A DNA stretch of 64,000 bases from 13-2-20CM-66-19 sp963824395. GTDB taxonomy: Bacteria > Pseudomonadota > Gammaproteobacteria > Steroidobacterales > Steroidobacteraceae. Shown one piece after another: positions 24,541 to 32,658 of this stretch. The position numbers and the translations under genes are program-made. A model generated the notes under the pieces. It saw nothing but the letters and a program-made list of their open reading frames with translations. It searched no databases and was not told the origin of the DNA. How positions within the stretch are numbered: the stretch's first letter is position 1; each line of letters begins with the position of its first letter. Location: assembly GCA_963824395.1 (NCBI GenBank), contig CAWGPF010000001.1, positions 1,674,001 through 1,738,000 on the forward strand. Reading direction: 5' to 3'.

Positions 24541-25320
24541 GTGGGCGCGCTGCACTACGAGATCCACGGCCGCGGGCGCGACCTCGTGCTGCTGCACGGC
24601 TGGAGCCTGAACCTGCACGTGTTCGATGAGCTCACCGCCGAACTGTCGCGGCGCTTCCGCGTCATCGCCATCGACCTGCCCGGACACGGCGGCAGCGACT
24701 GGGACGCGAGCGCGCGCACCCCGGCCGCGCATTCGTGGCGCGTGCACGAAACGCTCGCCCCGCTCACCGAGCGCTACACGCTCCTCGGGTGGTCGCTCGG
24801 GGGCCAGTACGCGCTCGATCTTGCGGCCGCGCTGCCCGCGGGCATCGAGCGCCTGGCGCTGGTGAGCACGACGCCGCGCTTCCTCGCGGCCCCGGGGTGG
24901 CCCTACGGCACCGCGCCCGCGCTGCTGGCGAAACTCGCCGAGCGGCTGCAGCGCAACGATCCGCGGGCGCTCGATGACTTCATGCGCCTGCAGGTGCGCG
25001 GCAACACCCCGCGCACCGCCGCGCGGGTCCTGAAAACGCTGCGCGCGGCGCTCAAGGCCGGCGCCGCCCGCCCCGATGCCCTGGCGCACGGACTCGAGCG
25101 CCTGCGCAACGCCGACCTGCGCCCGGCACTGTCCATGGTGCGCGTACCGACGCTCGTCATCGCCGGCAGCCACGACCGCATCGTGCGCCCGGCGGCGAGC
25201 CAGGCGCTGGCCGCGCTCGCCGATGCGCGCTACGTCGAGTTCAAGGCCGCCGCGCACGTGCCGTTCGTGTCGCATCCGAAGCGCTTCGCCGAGGTGGTCA
25301 CGGAGTTCGTGCGTGGCTGA
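24541..25320 (+). CDS. bioH: pimeloyl-[acyl-carrier protein] methyl ester esterase
   Basis: Alpha/beta hydrolase (259 aa) removing the methyl group placed by BioC, releasing pimeloyl-ACP for BioF. Oxyanion region LLHGWSLNLHVFDEL, nucleophile elbow GWSLGG, acid residue in GSHDRIV, and His in AAHVPFVSHP are all present and match E. coli BioH closely. It starts at GTG 24541 one base after the bioF stop and overlaps bioC by 8 bases. Confidence 0.93.
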   Translation: MGALHYEIHGRGRDLVLLHGWSLNLHVFDELTAELSRRFRVIAIDLPGHGGSDWDASARTPAAHSWRVHETLAPLTERYTLLGWSLGGQYALDLAAALPAGIERLALVSTTPRFLAAPGWPYGTAPALLAKLAERLQRNDPRALDDFMRLQVRGNTPRTAARVLKTLRAALKAGAARPDALAHGLERLRNADLRPALSMVRVPTLVIAGSHDRIVRPAASQALAALADARYVEFKAAAHVPFVSHPKRFAEVVTEFVRG

Positions 25321-26197
25321 AGAGGGCGCGGGCTTTCGCCTCGACCGCGGCGGCGTGCGCGCAGCCTTCGACCGTGCCGGCGCGACCTATGAGTGCGCCG
25401 CGCAGCTGCAGGCGCGCGTCGCCGCGGAACTCATCGGCCGGCTCGACACCTTCCGCTTCGAGCCCGCCGTGGTGCTCGACCTCGGCGCGGGCACCGGGCG
25501 CGTCAGCGCCGCGCTCAAGCGCCGCTACCCGCGCGCCCAGGTGCTGGCCCTCGACCTGTCGCTCGGCATGCTGCGGCAGGCCCGCCACAACCTGCGCCTG
25601 TGGCGGCGCTTCACCCGCGTGTGCGCGGACGCGCAGCGGCTGCCGCTGAAGAGTGCGAGCGTGGATCTGGTGTTCTCGAGCCTGATGCTGCAGTGGTGCG
25701 AGCCCCTCGACGCGGCGCTCGCCGAGGTGCGCCGCGTGCTCAAGGGCGAGGGTTTCTTCGCCTTCAGCACCTTCGGGCCGGCAACGCTGCAGGAGCTGCG
25801 CCGCGCCTGGGCGGCCGCGGACGACTACAACCACGTGAACCACTTCATCGACGTGCACGACGTCGGCAATGCCCTGGTGCGCGCCGGCTTCACCGAGCCG
25901 GTGCTGGACGTCGACCGCATCGAGCTCGGCTACCCCGATGCCCTCGCGCTCATGCGCGACCTCAAGGCGATCGGCGCCCACAACGTGACCGCCGGTCGGG
26001 CGCACACGCTCACCGGGCGCGCCCGCCTCGAGCGCATGCAGGCCGCCTACGAGGGTGAGCGCGCCAACGGCGTGCTGCCGGCGACCTATGAAGTGATCTA
26101 CGGCGCGGCCTTCGGCGGCAGCGAGCGCCGCGCCGCCGCGCTGAGCTCGGGCGAGGCGCACATCGCGCCCGGCTCGATCCGGCGGCGCGCGCGGTGA
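25313..26197 (+). CDS. bioC: malonyl-ACP O-methyltransferase
   Basis: SAM-dependent methyltransferase (294 aa) that disguises malonyl-ACP so fatty-acid synthesis can build the pimelate chain. The Rossmann motif VLDLGAGTGRVSAAL is followed by LALDLSLGML, ADAQRLPLKSASVDLVFSSLMLQWC and FSTFGPATLQELRRAW, typical of BioC. GTG 25313 lies inside the end of bioH, so the genes overlap by 8 bases. It overlaps bioD by 4 bases. Confidence 0.92.
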   Translation: MAEEGAGFRLDRGGVRAAFDRAGATYECAAQLQARVAAELIGRLDTFRFEPAVVLDLGAGTGRVSAALKRRYPRAQVLALDLSLGMLRQARHNLRLWRRFTRVCADAQRLPLKSASVDLVFSSLMLQWCEPLDAALAEVRRVLKGEGFFAFSTFGPATLQELRRAWAAADDYNHVNHFIDVHDVGNALVRAGFTEPVLDVDRIELGYPDALALMRDLKAIGAHNVTAGRAHTLTGRARLERMQAAYEGERANGVLPATYEVIYGAAFGGSERRAAALSSGEAHIAPGSIRRRAR

Positions 26198-26880
26198 GCG
26201 CGCGCGGCCTGTTCGTGACCGGCACCGACACCGGGGTCGGCAAGACCCTCATCGCCTGCGCCCTGGTACGCGCCCTCGCGGCAGGCGGCCTTAGGGTGGG
26301 GGTGCTCAAGCCCGTCGCCTCCGGTTCGCAGGCCACACCCGAGGGCCTGCGGAACGAGGACGCGCTGCTGCTCGGGGCCTGCGCGAATCTCGGCCAGACC
26401 TACGCGGAGGTGAACCGATATTGCTTCGAACCGCCGGTTTCGCCGCACATCGCCGCAGATGAGGCTAAAGTCTCCATAGATATCGACCTTATCGCCGATG
26501 ATTTCAGGCGCCTGGCAGCCCGGGCGGACTGGGTGGTGGCCGAGGGGGCGGGGGGCTGGTACGCCCCCCTGACGGATGCCCTGACCATGGCCGATCTTGC
26601 GGCGGCGCTGCCTGCCCGCGTGCTCCTGGTGGTGGGCCTGAGGCTCGGGTGCCTGAATCACGCCGCGCTCACGCGCGAGGCGATCCGCGCGCGCGGGCTC
26701 GCCTTTGCCGGCTGGATCGCGAGCGCCGTCGATCCGCACTTCGCGCGCGCGCGGGAGAACCTTGCGAGCCTGACGCGCACGCTCGGGGAGCCGCCACTCG
26801 AAGTCGTACCCCACCAGGCAACGCAGGCGCCGCCGCTCGTGCTCGCGCGGGCCGTGGCGCGCCTGAGCTTAAGCACCTGA
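26194..26880 (+). CDS. bioD: ATP-dependent dethiobiotin synthetase
   Basis: Forms the ureido ring of dethiobiotin from 7,8-diaminopelargonate, CO2 and ATP (228 aa). The P-loop FVTGTDTGVGKTLIACAL, the block LKPVASGSQ and the carbamate-site EGAGGWYAPL are intact, as is FEPPVSPHIAA. It starts at GTG 26194 (GTGA overlap with bioC). bioA, which makes its substrate, is not in the window. A hairpin begins at the base after its stop. Confidence 0.95.
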   Translation: MSARGLFVTGTDTGVGKTLIACALVRALAAGGLRVGVLKPVASGSQATPEGLRNEDALLLGACANLGQTYAEVNRYCFEPPVSPHIAADEAKVSIDIDLIADDFRRLAARADWVVAEGAGGWYAPLTDALTMADLAAALPARVLLVVGLRLGCLNHAALTREAIRARGLAFAGWIASAVDPHFARARENLASLTRTLGEPPLEVVPHQATQAPPLVLARAVARLSLST

Positions 26881-26902
26881 GGCGCCTTGAATAAAAGGCG
26901 CC
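26881..26902 (+). terminator. hairpin directly after bioD, end of the bio operon
   Basis: A perfect 8-base-pair stem GGCGCCTT / AAGGCGCC encloses the loop GAATAA. It starts at the base after the bioD stop. There is no T-run downstream, so it may protect the 3' end or act as a weak terminator rather than a classical intrinsic one. Confidence 0.5.
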
Positions 26903-26918
26903 GCCCGCTACCATCGCT

Positions 26919-27395
26919 GTGGTGGCGCCGCTGTGCATCGAGATCCGGCCGAACTGCGCGCTGAGCGTGCGCGGGGCGCGGCTGTTCTTCGCCGCGGCGT
27001 GCGTCGCACCGCTGTCCATCGCCACCTTCCTGGCTGTGCACGGCTTCTGGCCGGTGCTGCCGTTTGCCGGTCTTGAGCTTGCGGTGCTCGGCTGGGCCCT
27101 GCGCACCTCGCTCGAGCGGCGCCACTACCGCCAGAGCATCACGGTCACCGAGGAGCAGGTCAGCATTGAGTCGTGCCGCAAGGGTGGGGCAGAACAGGTT
27201 GTTTTCCCTCGGCATTGGGCACGGGTTAAACTGCGCCGCCCCGCCGCACGGCTGCACCCGAGCCGGCTCGTCATCGAGTCGCACGGCCGTCAGTGCGAGC
27301 TGGGCAGCTTCCTCACGGAAGAAGAACGGCGTGGGCTCGCGCTGCGACTGCAGCGCCTCATCGGACGCACCAGTGAGTCACCCGCCTGGCCGTGA
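26919..27395 (+). CDS. DUF2244 family membrane protein upstream of coxB
   Basis: A 158-residue protein with two membrane segments (about 20-40 and 45-65, AAACVAPLSIATFLAVHGFW and LPFAGLELAVLGWALRTSLE) and a cytoplasmic C-terminal beta-rich part. Family DUF2244; homologues lie directly upstream of coxB in Pseudomonas and relatives, so a role in oxidase expression or assembly is inferred. GTG 26919 or the adjacent GTG 26922 is the start. It is 100 bases upstream of coxB. Confidence 0.75.
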   Translation: MVAPLCIEIRPNCALSVRGARLFFAAACVAPLSIATFLAVHGFWPVLPFAGLELAVLGWALRTSLERRHYRQSITVTEEQVSIESCRKGGAEQVVFPRHWARVKLRRPAARLHPSRLVIESHGRQCELGSFLTEEERRGLALRLQRLIGRTSESPAWP

Positions 27396-27452
27396 GTTCT
27401 TCCGGGAACGCGGGGAAGCGTAAGGGTAGGCATTTATTGGGGTTGCGCGAGT

Positions 27453-27468
27453 CGCGGCACACGCCGCG
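27453..27468 (+). promoter_or_regulatory. GC-rich hairpin in the coxB leader
   Basis: CGCGGC (27453-27458) and GCCGCG (27463-27468) form a 6-base-pair stem with loop ACAC, about 27 bases ahead of the coxB ATG. It could influence coxB translation or read-through from the DUF2244 gene. Confidence 0.3.
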
Positions 27469-27495
27469 GCGCGCGCTGTAAGGCACAGGTTCACG

Positions 27496-28374
27496 ATGAT
27501 CCGCAGAAGACTCGCCGCTTTCGCCCTGGCCGTGTTCGCAACGGCCGGCACCCTCGTGGCTCAGGCCGACTCCGGCTGGGGGTTGCTCAACATGACCCCC
27601 GGGGTCACCGACATGAGCCGCAACATCTACCAGCTGCACATGAAGATCTTCTGGATCTGCGTGGTGATCGCGCTGGTGGTGTTCGGGGTCATGATCTGGT
27701 CGCTCATCAAGTTCCGTAAATCGCAGGGCGCGATCCCGGACGTGACCCTGGTGCACAACACCAAGGTGGAATTCATCTGGACCGTGGTGCCGGTGATCAT
27801 CCTGGTGGTGATGGCGGTGCCGGCGGCCCGGACGCTGGTAGAGATCGAGGACACCACCAAGAGCGAGCTCACCATCAAGGTCACGGGCTTCCAGTGGGGC
27901 TGGAACTACGACTACCTCGATGACGGGGTGTCCTACTACTCGCACCTGGACCGCGCCAGCGACAAGGCGCGCGAGCTGTCCTCGGGGATCGACCCGAACA
28001 CCGTGGACCACTACCTCCTCAGCGTCGATCACCCGCTGGTGGTGCCGGTCAACACCAAGGTGCGCCTGCTGATCACGGGCGCCGACGTCATCCACTCCTG
28101 GTGGGTGCCGGCCTTCGGCGTGAAGAAGGATGCGATTCCGGGCTTCATCAACGAGGCCTGGTTCAAGGTCGACGCCGACAAGCCGGGCCTGTACCGCGGC
28201 CAGTGCGCGGAGCTGTGCGGGCGCGACCACGGCTTCATGCCGATCGTGGTGGACGCGCGCTCCAAGGAAGACTTCGCCGCGTGGCTGAAGGAAAAGGCCG
28301 CCGGGCAGAAGCAGGCCGCCGCCCCGGCCGCGCCCGAGACCGCCGCACCCACCGCCGCCACCACCGCGCCCTGA
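27496..28374 (+). CDS. coxB: cytochrome c oxidase subunit II
   Basis: A 292-residue CuA-carrying subunit that accepts electrons from cytochrome c. After a signal peptide (about 1-24) come two membrane helices (about 50-75 and 90-115) and a periplasmic cupredoxin domain. CuA ligands are visible in VIHSWWVPAFGV (His) and CAELCGRDHGFM (two Cys, Glu, His, Met). There is no C-terminal heme c motif, so it is the plain aa3 form; the tail is Ala/Pro-rich. It starts the coxB-coxA-small-ctaG-coxC run. Confidence 0.96.
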   Translation: MIRRRLAAFALAVFATAGTLVAQADSGWGLLNMTPGVTDMSRNIYQLHMKIFWICVVIALVVFGVMIWSLIKFRKSQGAIPDVTLVHNTKVEFIWTVVPVIILVVMAVPAARTLVEIEDTTKSELTIKVTGFQWGWNYDYLDDGVSYYSHLDRASDKARELSSGIDPNTVDHYLLSVDHPLVVPVNTKVRLLITGADVIHSWWVPAFGVKKDAIPGFINEAWFKVDADKPGLYRGQCAELCGRDHGFMPIVVDARSKEDFAAWLKEKAAGQKQAAAPAAPETAAPTAATTAP

Positions 28375-28407
28375 CACCTTTAAATACGGAACACCAGAGA
28401 AGCACCC

Positions 28408-30015
28408 ATGGCCGACGCGCACGTACACGACGCCACCCACGACGACCACGACCACAAGCCGCACGGCTGGCGCCGCTGGGTGTTCGCGACCAACCACAAG
28501 GACATCGGCACGATGTACCTGATCTTCGCCTGCACGATGTTCTTCATCGGCGGGGCGATGGCCATGGTCATCCGCCTGGAGCTGTTCCGTCCGGGCATGC
28601 AGTGGGTGGACCCACAGTTCTTTAACTCCATGACCACCATGCACGCGCTCATCATGATCTTCGGCGCGGTCATGCCGGCCTGGACCGGACTTGCCAACTG
28701 GATGATCCCGATGCAGGTCGGGGCGCCCGACATGGCGCTGCCGCGCCTGAACAACTTCAGCTTCTGGATCCTCCCCTTCGCCTTCACGCTGCTGCTGTCG
28801 TCGCTGTTCGTGCCGGGCGGCGCGCCGGCGGGCGGCTGGACCATGTACCCGCCGCTCGTGCTGCAGAACGGCGCCTCCTTCCCGATGCTGATCTTCGCCA
28901 TCCACATGATGGGCGCCTCCTCGATCCTCGGCGCCATCAACGTGGTGGTCACCATCATGAACATGCGCGCCCCGGGGATGACGCTGCTGCGCATGCCGCT
29001 GTTCGTGTGGACCTGGCTGATCACCGCGTACCTGCTGATCGCGGTGATGCCGGTGCTCGCCGGCGCGGTCACGATGCTGCTCACCGACCACTTCTTCGGC
29101 ACCACCTTCTTCACCGCCGCCGGCGGGGGTGACCCGGTGATGTTCCAGCACATCTTCTGGTTCTTCGGGCACCCGGAAGTTTACATCCTCATCCTGCCGG
29201 CCTTCGGCATCGTCTCGGAGATCATCCCGACGTTCTCCAGGAAGCCGCTGTTCGGCTATGAAGCCATGGTGTACGCGGTGGCCTCGATCGCCTTCCTGTC
29301 CTTCATCGTGTGGGCGCACCACATGTTCACCGTCGGCATGCCGCTCGCCGCGCAGCTGTTCTTCATGCTCTCGACCATGCTGATCGCCGTGCCCACGGGC
29401 GTTAAGGTGTTCAACTGGACCGCGACCATGTGGAAGGGCTCGCTGTCCTTCGAGCCGCCGATGCTGTTCGCGCTCGCCTTCCTGTTCCTGTTCTCGATCG
29501 GCGGCTTCTCGGGCCTGATGCTGGCGATCGTGCCGGCCGACTACCAGTACCAGGACACCTACTTCGTGGTGGCGCACTTCCACTACGTGCTGGTGCCCGG
29601 GGCCATCTTCGGCATCATGGCCGGGGTGTACTACTGGCTGCCGAAGTGGGTCGGCAAGATGTACGACCAGACGCTCGCCAAGTGGCACTTCTGGCTCTCG
29701 ACCATCTTCGTGAACGTGCTGTTCTTCCCGCAGCACTTCCTCGGGCTCGCCGGCATGCCGCGCCGCATCCCCGACTACGCGGTGCAGTTCACCGACTGGA
29801 ACATGGTGTCCTCGATCGGCGGCTTCGGCTTCGGGCTCTCGCAGCTGCTGTTCCCGTACATCATCTGGAAGTGCGTGCGCTCGGGCACGCCGATCGGCAA
29901 CCGCGCCTGGGAAGGCGCGCACGGCCTGGAGTGGGAGCTGCCGTCCCCGGCGCCGTACCATTCCTGGACCGAGGCGCCCTCGGATGCCCTGATCGCCAGG
30001 GGCGCCTCGCACTGA
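28408..30015 (+). CDS. coxA: cytochrome c oxidase subunit I
   Basis: Catalytic heme-copper subunit (535 aa, 12 membrane helices) reducing O2 to water and pumping protons. The binuclear-centre block FGHPEVYILILPAFGIVSEI has the Glu of the D-channel of A1-type oxidases, and the CuB His pair is in WAHHMFTVGMP. The heme ligand block VAHFHYVLVPGAIFG is intact, and NHKDIGTMYLIF lies at the N-terminus. Its TGA overlaps the ATG of the 45-aa gene. Confidence 0.97.
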   Translation: MADAHVHDATHDDHDHKPHGWRRWVFATNHKDIGTMYLIFACTMFFIGGAMAMVIRLELFRPGMQWVDPQFFNSMTTMHALIMIFGAVMPAWTGLANWMIPMQVGAPDMALPRLNNFSFWILPFAFTLLLSSLFVPGGAPAGGWTMYPPLVLQNGASFPMLIFAIHMMGASSILGAINVVVTIMNMRAPGMTLLRMPLFVWTWLITAYLLIAVMPVLAGAVTMLLTDHFFGTTFFTAAGGGDPVMFQHIFWFFGHPEVYILILPAFGIVSEIIPTFSRKPLFGYEAMVYAVASIAFLSFIVWAHHMFTVGMPLAAQLFFMLSTMLIAVPTGVKVFNWTATMWKGSLSFEPPMLFALAFLFLFSIGGFSGLMLAIVPADYQYQDTYFVVAHFHYVLVPGAIFGIMAGVYYWLPKWVGKMYDQTLAKWHFWLSTIFVNVLFFPQHFLGLAGMPRRIPDYAVQFTDWNMVSSIGGFGFGLSQLLFPYIIWKCVRSGTPIGNRAWEGAHGLEWELPSPAPYHSWTEAPSDALIARGASH

Positions 30016-30152
30016 TGGCGGCCGTGCTCCCGGAGCCCGATGCGGGTGCGCGCCGGCGGCGCGTGCGCAACAGCGCCATCCTGTGGACGCTGATCGCGGC
30101 CGGGTTCTACCTCGGCTTCATCGTGCTGATCCTGGTGCGCGCCGCCAAATGA
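30015..30152 (+). CDS. small membrane protein of the cytochrome oxidase operon
   Basis: A 45-residue protein with a basic N-terminal half (ARRRRVRNSAILW) and one membrane helix (WTLIAAGFYLGFIVLILV). It overlaps coxA by one base and ctaG by four, so it is translationally locked into the operon. Similar tiny proteins between coxA and ctaG are called cytochrome oxidase small assembly proteins in related genomes. Function is inferred from location. Confidence 0.75.
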   Translation: MAAVLPEPDAGARRRRVRNSAILWTLIAAGFYLGFIVLILVRAAK

Positions 30153-30694
30153 ACGACACGCGCCGCGCCAACCGCAACATGACCCTGAAGCTGCTCGCCT
30201 TCGCGGCGGGCGCCTTCGGGTTCGGCTTTGCGCTGGTGCCGCTCTACAACGTGCTGTGCTCGGTCACCGGCTACGGCGACCAGACGAAGCTCTTGCAGAA
30301 GGTGCAGGCCATCGAGCACCCCGACCTCAGCCGCACCATCACGGTGGAGTTCCTGGCGAGCGTCGCCAGCAACGGCGAGTGGGAGTTCCGCCCCCTCACG
30401 CGCTCCATCCAGGTACACCCGGGGCAGCTGTACACGGCGGAGTTCTTCGCCAAGAACCTCACCGGGCGCGACACCGTGGCGCAGGCGGTGCCCAATATCG
30501 CCCCGTCCGAGACGGCCGCCTACTTCCACAAGACCGAATGCTTCTGCTTCTCGCCGCAGCACTTCAAGCTCGACGAGGGCCGCAACATGCCGGTGCGCTT
30601 CATCATCGACCCGGCACTGCCGGCGCACATCGACATGATCACGCTGGCCTACACCTTCTACGATGAATCCTCGCGCGTCACGAGCGCGCGCTAG
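30149..30694 (+). CDS. ctaG: cytochrome c oxidase assembly protein CtaG/Cox11
   Basis: Copper chaperone (181 aa) that delivers copper to the CuB site of subunit I. It has one N-terminal membrane anchor (LKLLAFAAGAFGFGFALVPLYNVLC) and a periplasmic immunoglobulin-like domain with the copper motif ECFCFSPQ. The Cys in VLCSVTG near the anchor is also conserved. ATG 30149 overlaps the small gene's stop. Confidence 0.95.
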   Translation: MNDTRRANRNMTLKLLAFAAGAFGFGFALVPLYNVLCSVTGYGDQTKLLQKVQAIEHPDLSRTITVEFLASVASNGEWEFRPLTRSIQVHPGQLYTAEFFAKNLTGRDTVAQAVPNIAPSETAAYFHKTECFCFSPQHFKLDEGRNMPVRFIIDPALPAHIDMITLAYTFYDESSRVTSAR

Positions 30695-30731
30695 CACTCC
30701 TTCACGGTCTCCTTCCAGAAAGTCGAACGAC

Positions 30732-31619
30732 ATGGCGAACGCACCCACGACCGACGGCAGCACCCGATACTACATCCCGCACAACAGCCCCTGGCCGATC
30801 GTCGGCTCGCTGGCGCTGTTCACCACCATGCTCGGTGCCATCTCGTACCTGAACGACTGGGGTCCCGGGATGGTGTTCATCCCCGGCGCCATCCTCATGG
30901 CGATCATGTTCTTCGGCTGGTTCCGCGTCGTGATCGACGAGAACCAGGCGCACATCTACAACCTGCAGGTCGACCGCAGCTTCCGCATGGGGATGATGTG
31001 GTTCATCTTCTCCGAGGTCATGTTCTTCGCCGCCTTCTTCGGCGCGCTGTTCTACGCGCGCGTACTGTCGGTGCCGTGGCTCGGGGGCGAGGGAGTCAAG
31101 GTCTTCACCAACTACCTGCTGTGGCCGCACTTCGAGGCCGGCTGGCCGACCAACGGGCCTGCCCATGTGGGCGGTAACGACGGCAGCTTCAGCACCATCC
31201 CGGCGATCGGCATTCCGATGCTCAACACGGCGATCCTGCTCACGAGCGGCGTCACCGTCACCATCGCGCACCACGCGCTGCGCGCCAACCGGCGCGGCAA
31301 GCTCGCGCTGTTCCTGGCGCTCACCTTCCTCCTCGGCTTCACCTTCGTCGGCTTCCAGGCCCACGAGTACGGCGAGGCCTATAAGGACTTAGGCCTGCGC
31401 CTCTCGACCGGCATCTACGGCTCGACGTTCTTCATGCTCACCGGCTTTCACGGCCTGCACGTGACGATCGGCGCCATCATGCTGTTCGTCATCTGGCTGC
31501 GCTGCCTGCGCGGGCACTTCACGCCCCAGCGTCACTTCGCCTTCGAGGCGGTCGCCTGGTACTGGCATTTCGTCGACGTGGTGTGGCTCGGCCTGTTCAT
31601 CTTCGTCTACTGGCTGTAG
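30732..31619 (+). CDS. coxC: cytochrome c oxidase subunit III
   Basis: Seven-helix core subunit (295 aa) stabilising the oxidase and its proton uptake. Visible: YYIPHNSPWPIVGSLALF at the N-terminus, FIFSEVMFFAAFFGALFYAR (conserved Glu), QAHEYGEAY and the C-terminal WYWHFVDVVWLGLFIFVYW. It follows ctaG by 37 bases. The 56 bases behind it separate it from the convergent DUF2909 gene and contain a short GC-rich hairpin. Confidence 0.96.
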   Translation: MANAPTTDGSTRYYIPHNSPWPIVGSLALFTTMLGAISYLNDWGPGMVFIPGAILMAIMFFGWFRVVIDENQAHIYNLQVDRSFRMGMMWFIFSEVMFFAAFFGALFYARVLSVPWLGGEGVKVFTNYLLWPHFEAGWPTNGPAHVGGNDGSFSTIPAIGIPMLNTAILLTSGVTVTIAHHALRANRRGKLALFLALTFLLGFTFVGFQAHEYGEAYKDLGLRLSTGIYGSTFFMLTGFHGLHVTIGAIMLFVIWLRCLRGHFTPQRHFAFEAVAWYWHFVDVVWLGLFIFVYWL

Positions 31620-31675
31620 CACGAAGTACGCAGCGCGGGGACTGTGCGGCGCGAGAGCGGCGCCCGCGGGCCGCG

Positions 31676-31906
31676 CTAGCCGCCGAAGGGGTGGGGTGCG
31701 ATCCAGCCCTGGTGCCAGGCGAGGATCAGGAGCAGGAACAGCGCGACCGAGAGGCTGACGCGCACCGTGAAGGCGCGCCCGAGCTTGGCGGAGTCCTCCT
31801 CGCCGCGCCCGCGCGACAGATGAAAGAGACCCGAGCCCAGGCTGACGAGAATCCCCGCCAGACACAGCAGCACCAGCACCCAGATGAGCGATCGCATGGC
31901 GGCCAT
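31676..31906 (-). CDS. DUF2909 family twin-transmembrane protein
   Basis: A 73- or 76-residue protein with two membrane helices (LIWVLVLLCLAGILVSLGSGLF and VRVSLSVALFLLLILAWHQGWI) joined by a short polar loop. This matches the DUF2909 family found between coxC and surf1 in Pseudomonas-type clusters. It runs opposite to the oxidase genes. Starts at 31906 (MAAMRS) or 31897. It is probably an oxidase assembly or stability factor, judged only from location. Confidence 0.75.
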   Translation of the reverse strand: MAAMRSLIWVLVLLCLAGILVSLGSGLFHLSRGRGEEDSAKLGRAFTVRVSLSVALFLLLILAWHQGWIAPHPFGG

Positions 31907-31938
31907 TTTAGCGCGCCCGGGCGTTCCCGGTACCCTCC

Positions 31939-32658
31939 GTGCTGAGGCGCGCCCTCGCGCAGCGGATCGGCTTTGCGGTGCTCGCGCTCGGGGCGGCACT
32001 GCTGTGCGTGCGGCTCGGGTTCTGGCAATGGCAGCGCGGCAGCGCGCGCGCGGCGCAGGCGCAGCGCTTCGCCGCGGGCGCCTCGAAGCTCGTGCCGCTC
32101 GCGGCTTCCCCGGTGTCGGAGCTGCCCCTCTACCAGCACGTGCGTGTGGACGGCACGCTCGATGGCGCGCACCAGTTCCTCCTCGACAACCGCTCCTTCG
32201 CCGGGCGGCCGGGCTACGAGGTGCTGACTCCGCTCAGGCGCGCCAACGCAGCCACGCTCCTCATCGATCGTGGCTGGGTGCCCTTCAGCGGCACGCGGCG
32301 CGTGCTCCCGGACGTGCGCCTCGCGGAGGCGGGCGCGGTGAGTCTCACGGGCGTGCTCGCGGACCTGCCGAGTGCGGGACTTGCGCTCGGGCGCGCGCCG
32401 CCCGCGGGGCCCTGGCCCGAGGTCACCTCCTTCCCCGACATGGCGCAGCTGCAGGCCGCGCTCGGGGAGCCCCTGGAGCCGCGCATCCTGTGGCTCGATC
32501 CGCAGGTGCCGGGGGGTTACGCGCGCGCCTGGCAGGCGCCCGGCATGCCGCCGCTGCGGCACTTCAGCTATGCGATCCAGTGGTGGTGCTTTGCGGCACT
32601 CGCGCTCCTCGCCTGGACCGTGATGACGGTGCGCGGGCTTAAGCGAAGGCGGGCGTAG
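31939..32658 (+). CDS. SURF1 family cytochrome oxidase assembly protein
   Basis: A 239-residue SURF1/Shy1 protein, which helps insert heme a into subunit I. It has the N- and C-terminal membrane helices (IGFAVLALGAALLCVRLGFWQW and YAIQWWCFAALALLAWTVM) that bracket a periplasmic domain, with the family motifs GFWQWQR, LLIDRGWVP and HFSYAIQW. It starts at GTG 31939 and is followed with no gap by the thioredoxin-like gene. Confidence 0.93.
   Translation: MLRRALAQRIGFAVLALGAALLCVRLGFWQWQRGSARAAQAQRFAAGASKLVPLAASPVSELPLYQHVRVDGTLDGAHQFLLDNRSFAGRPGYEVLTPLRRANAATLLIDRGWVPFSGTRRVLPDVRLAEAGAVSLTGVLADLPSAGLALGRAPPAGPWPEVTSFPDMAQLQAALGEPLEPRILWLDPQVPGGYARAWQAPGMPPLRHFSYAIQWWCFAALALLAWTVMTVRGLKRRRA

Noticed and set aside
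27358..30012. Very long minus-strand open frame opposite coxB and coxA (884 residues)
   Set aside because: It is His/Arg/Asp-rich and mirrors the codon pattern of the two oxidase genes on the other strand, a normal effect of high GC content. Similar shadows opposite the protease (8977-11850), surf1/ctaA (31726-33819) and uvrD/AI-2E (45868-48696) were rejected for the same reason.
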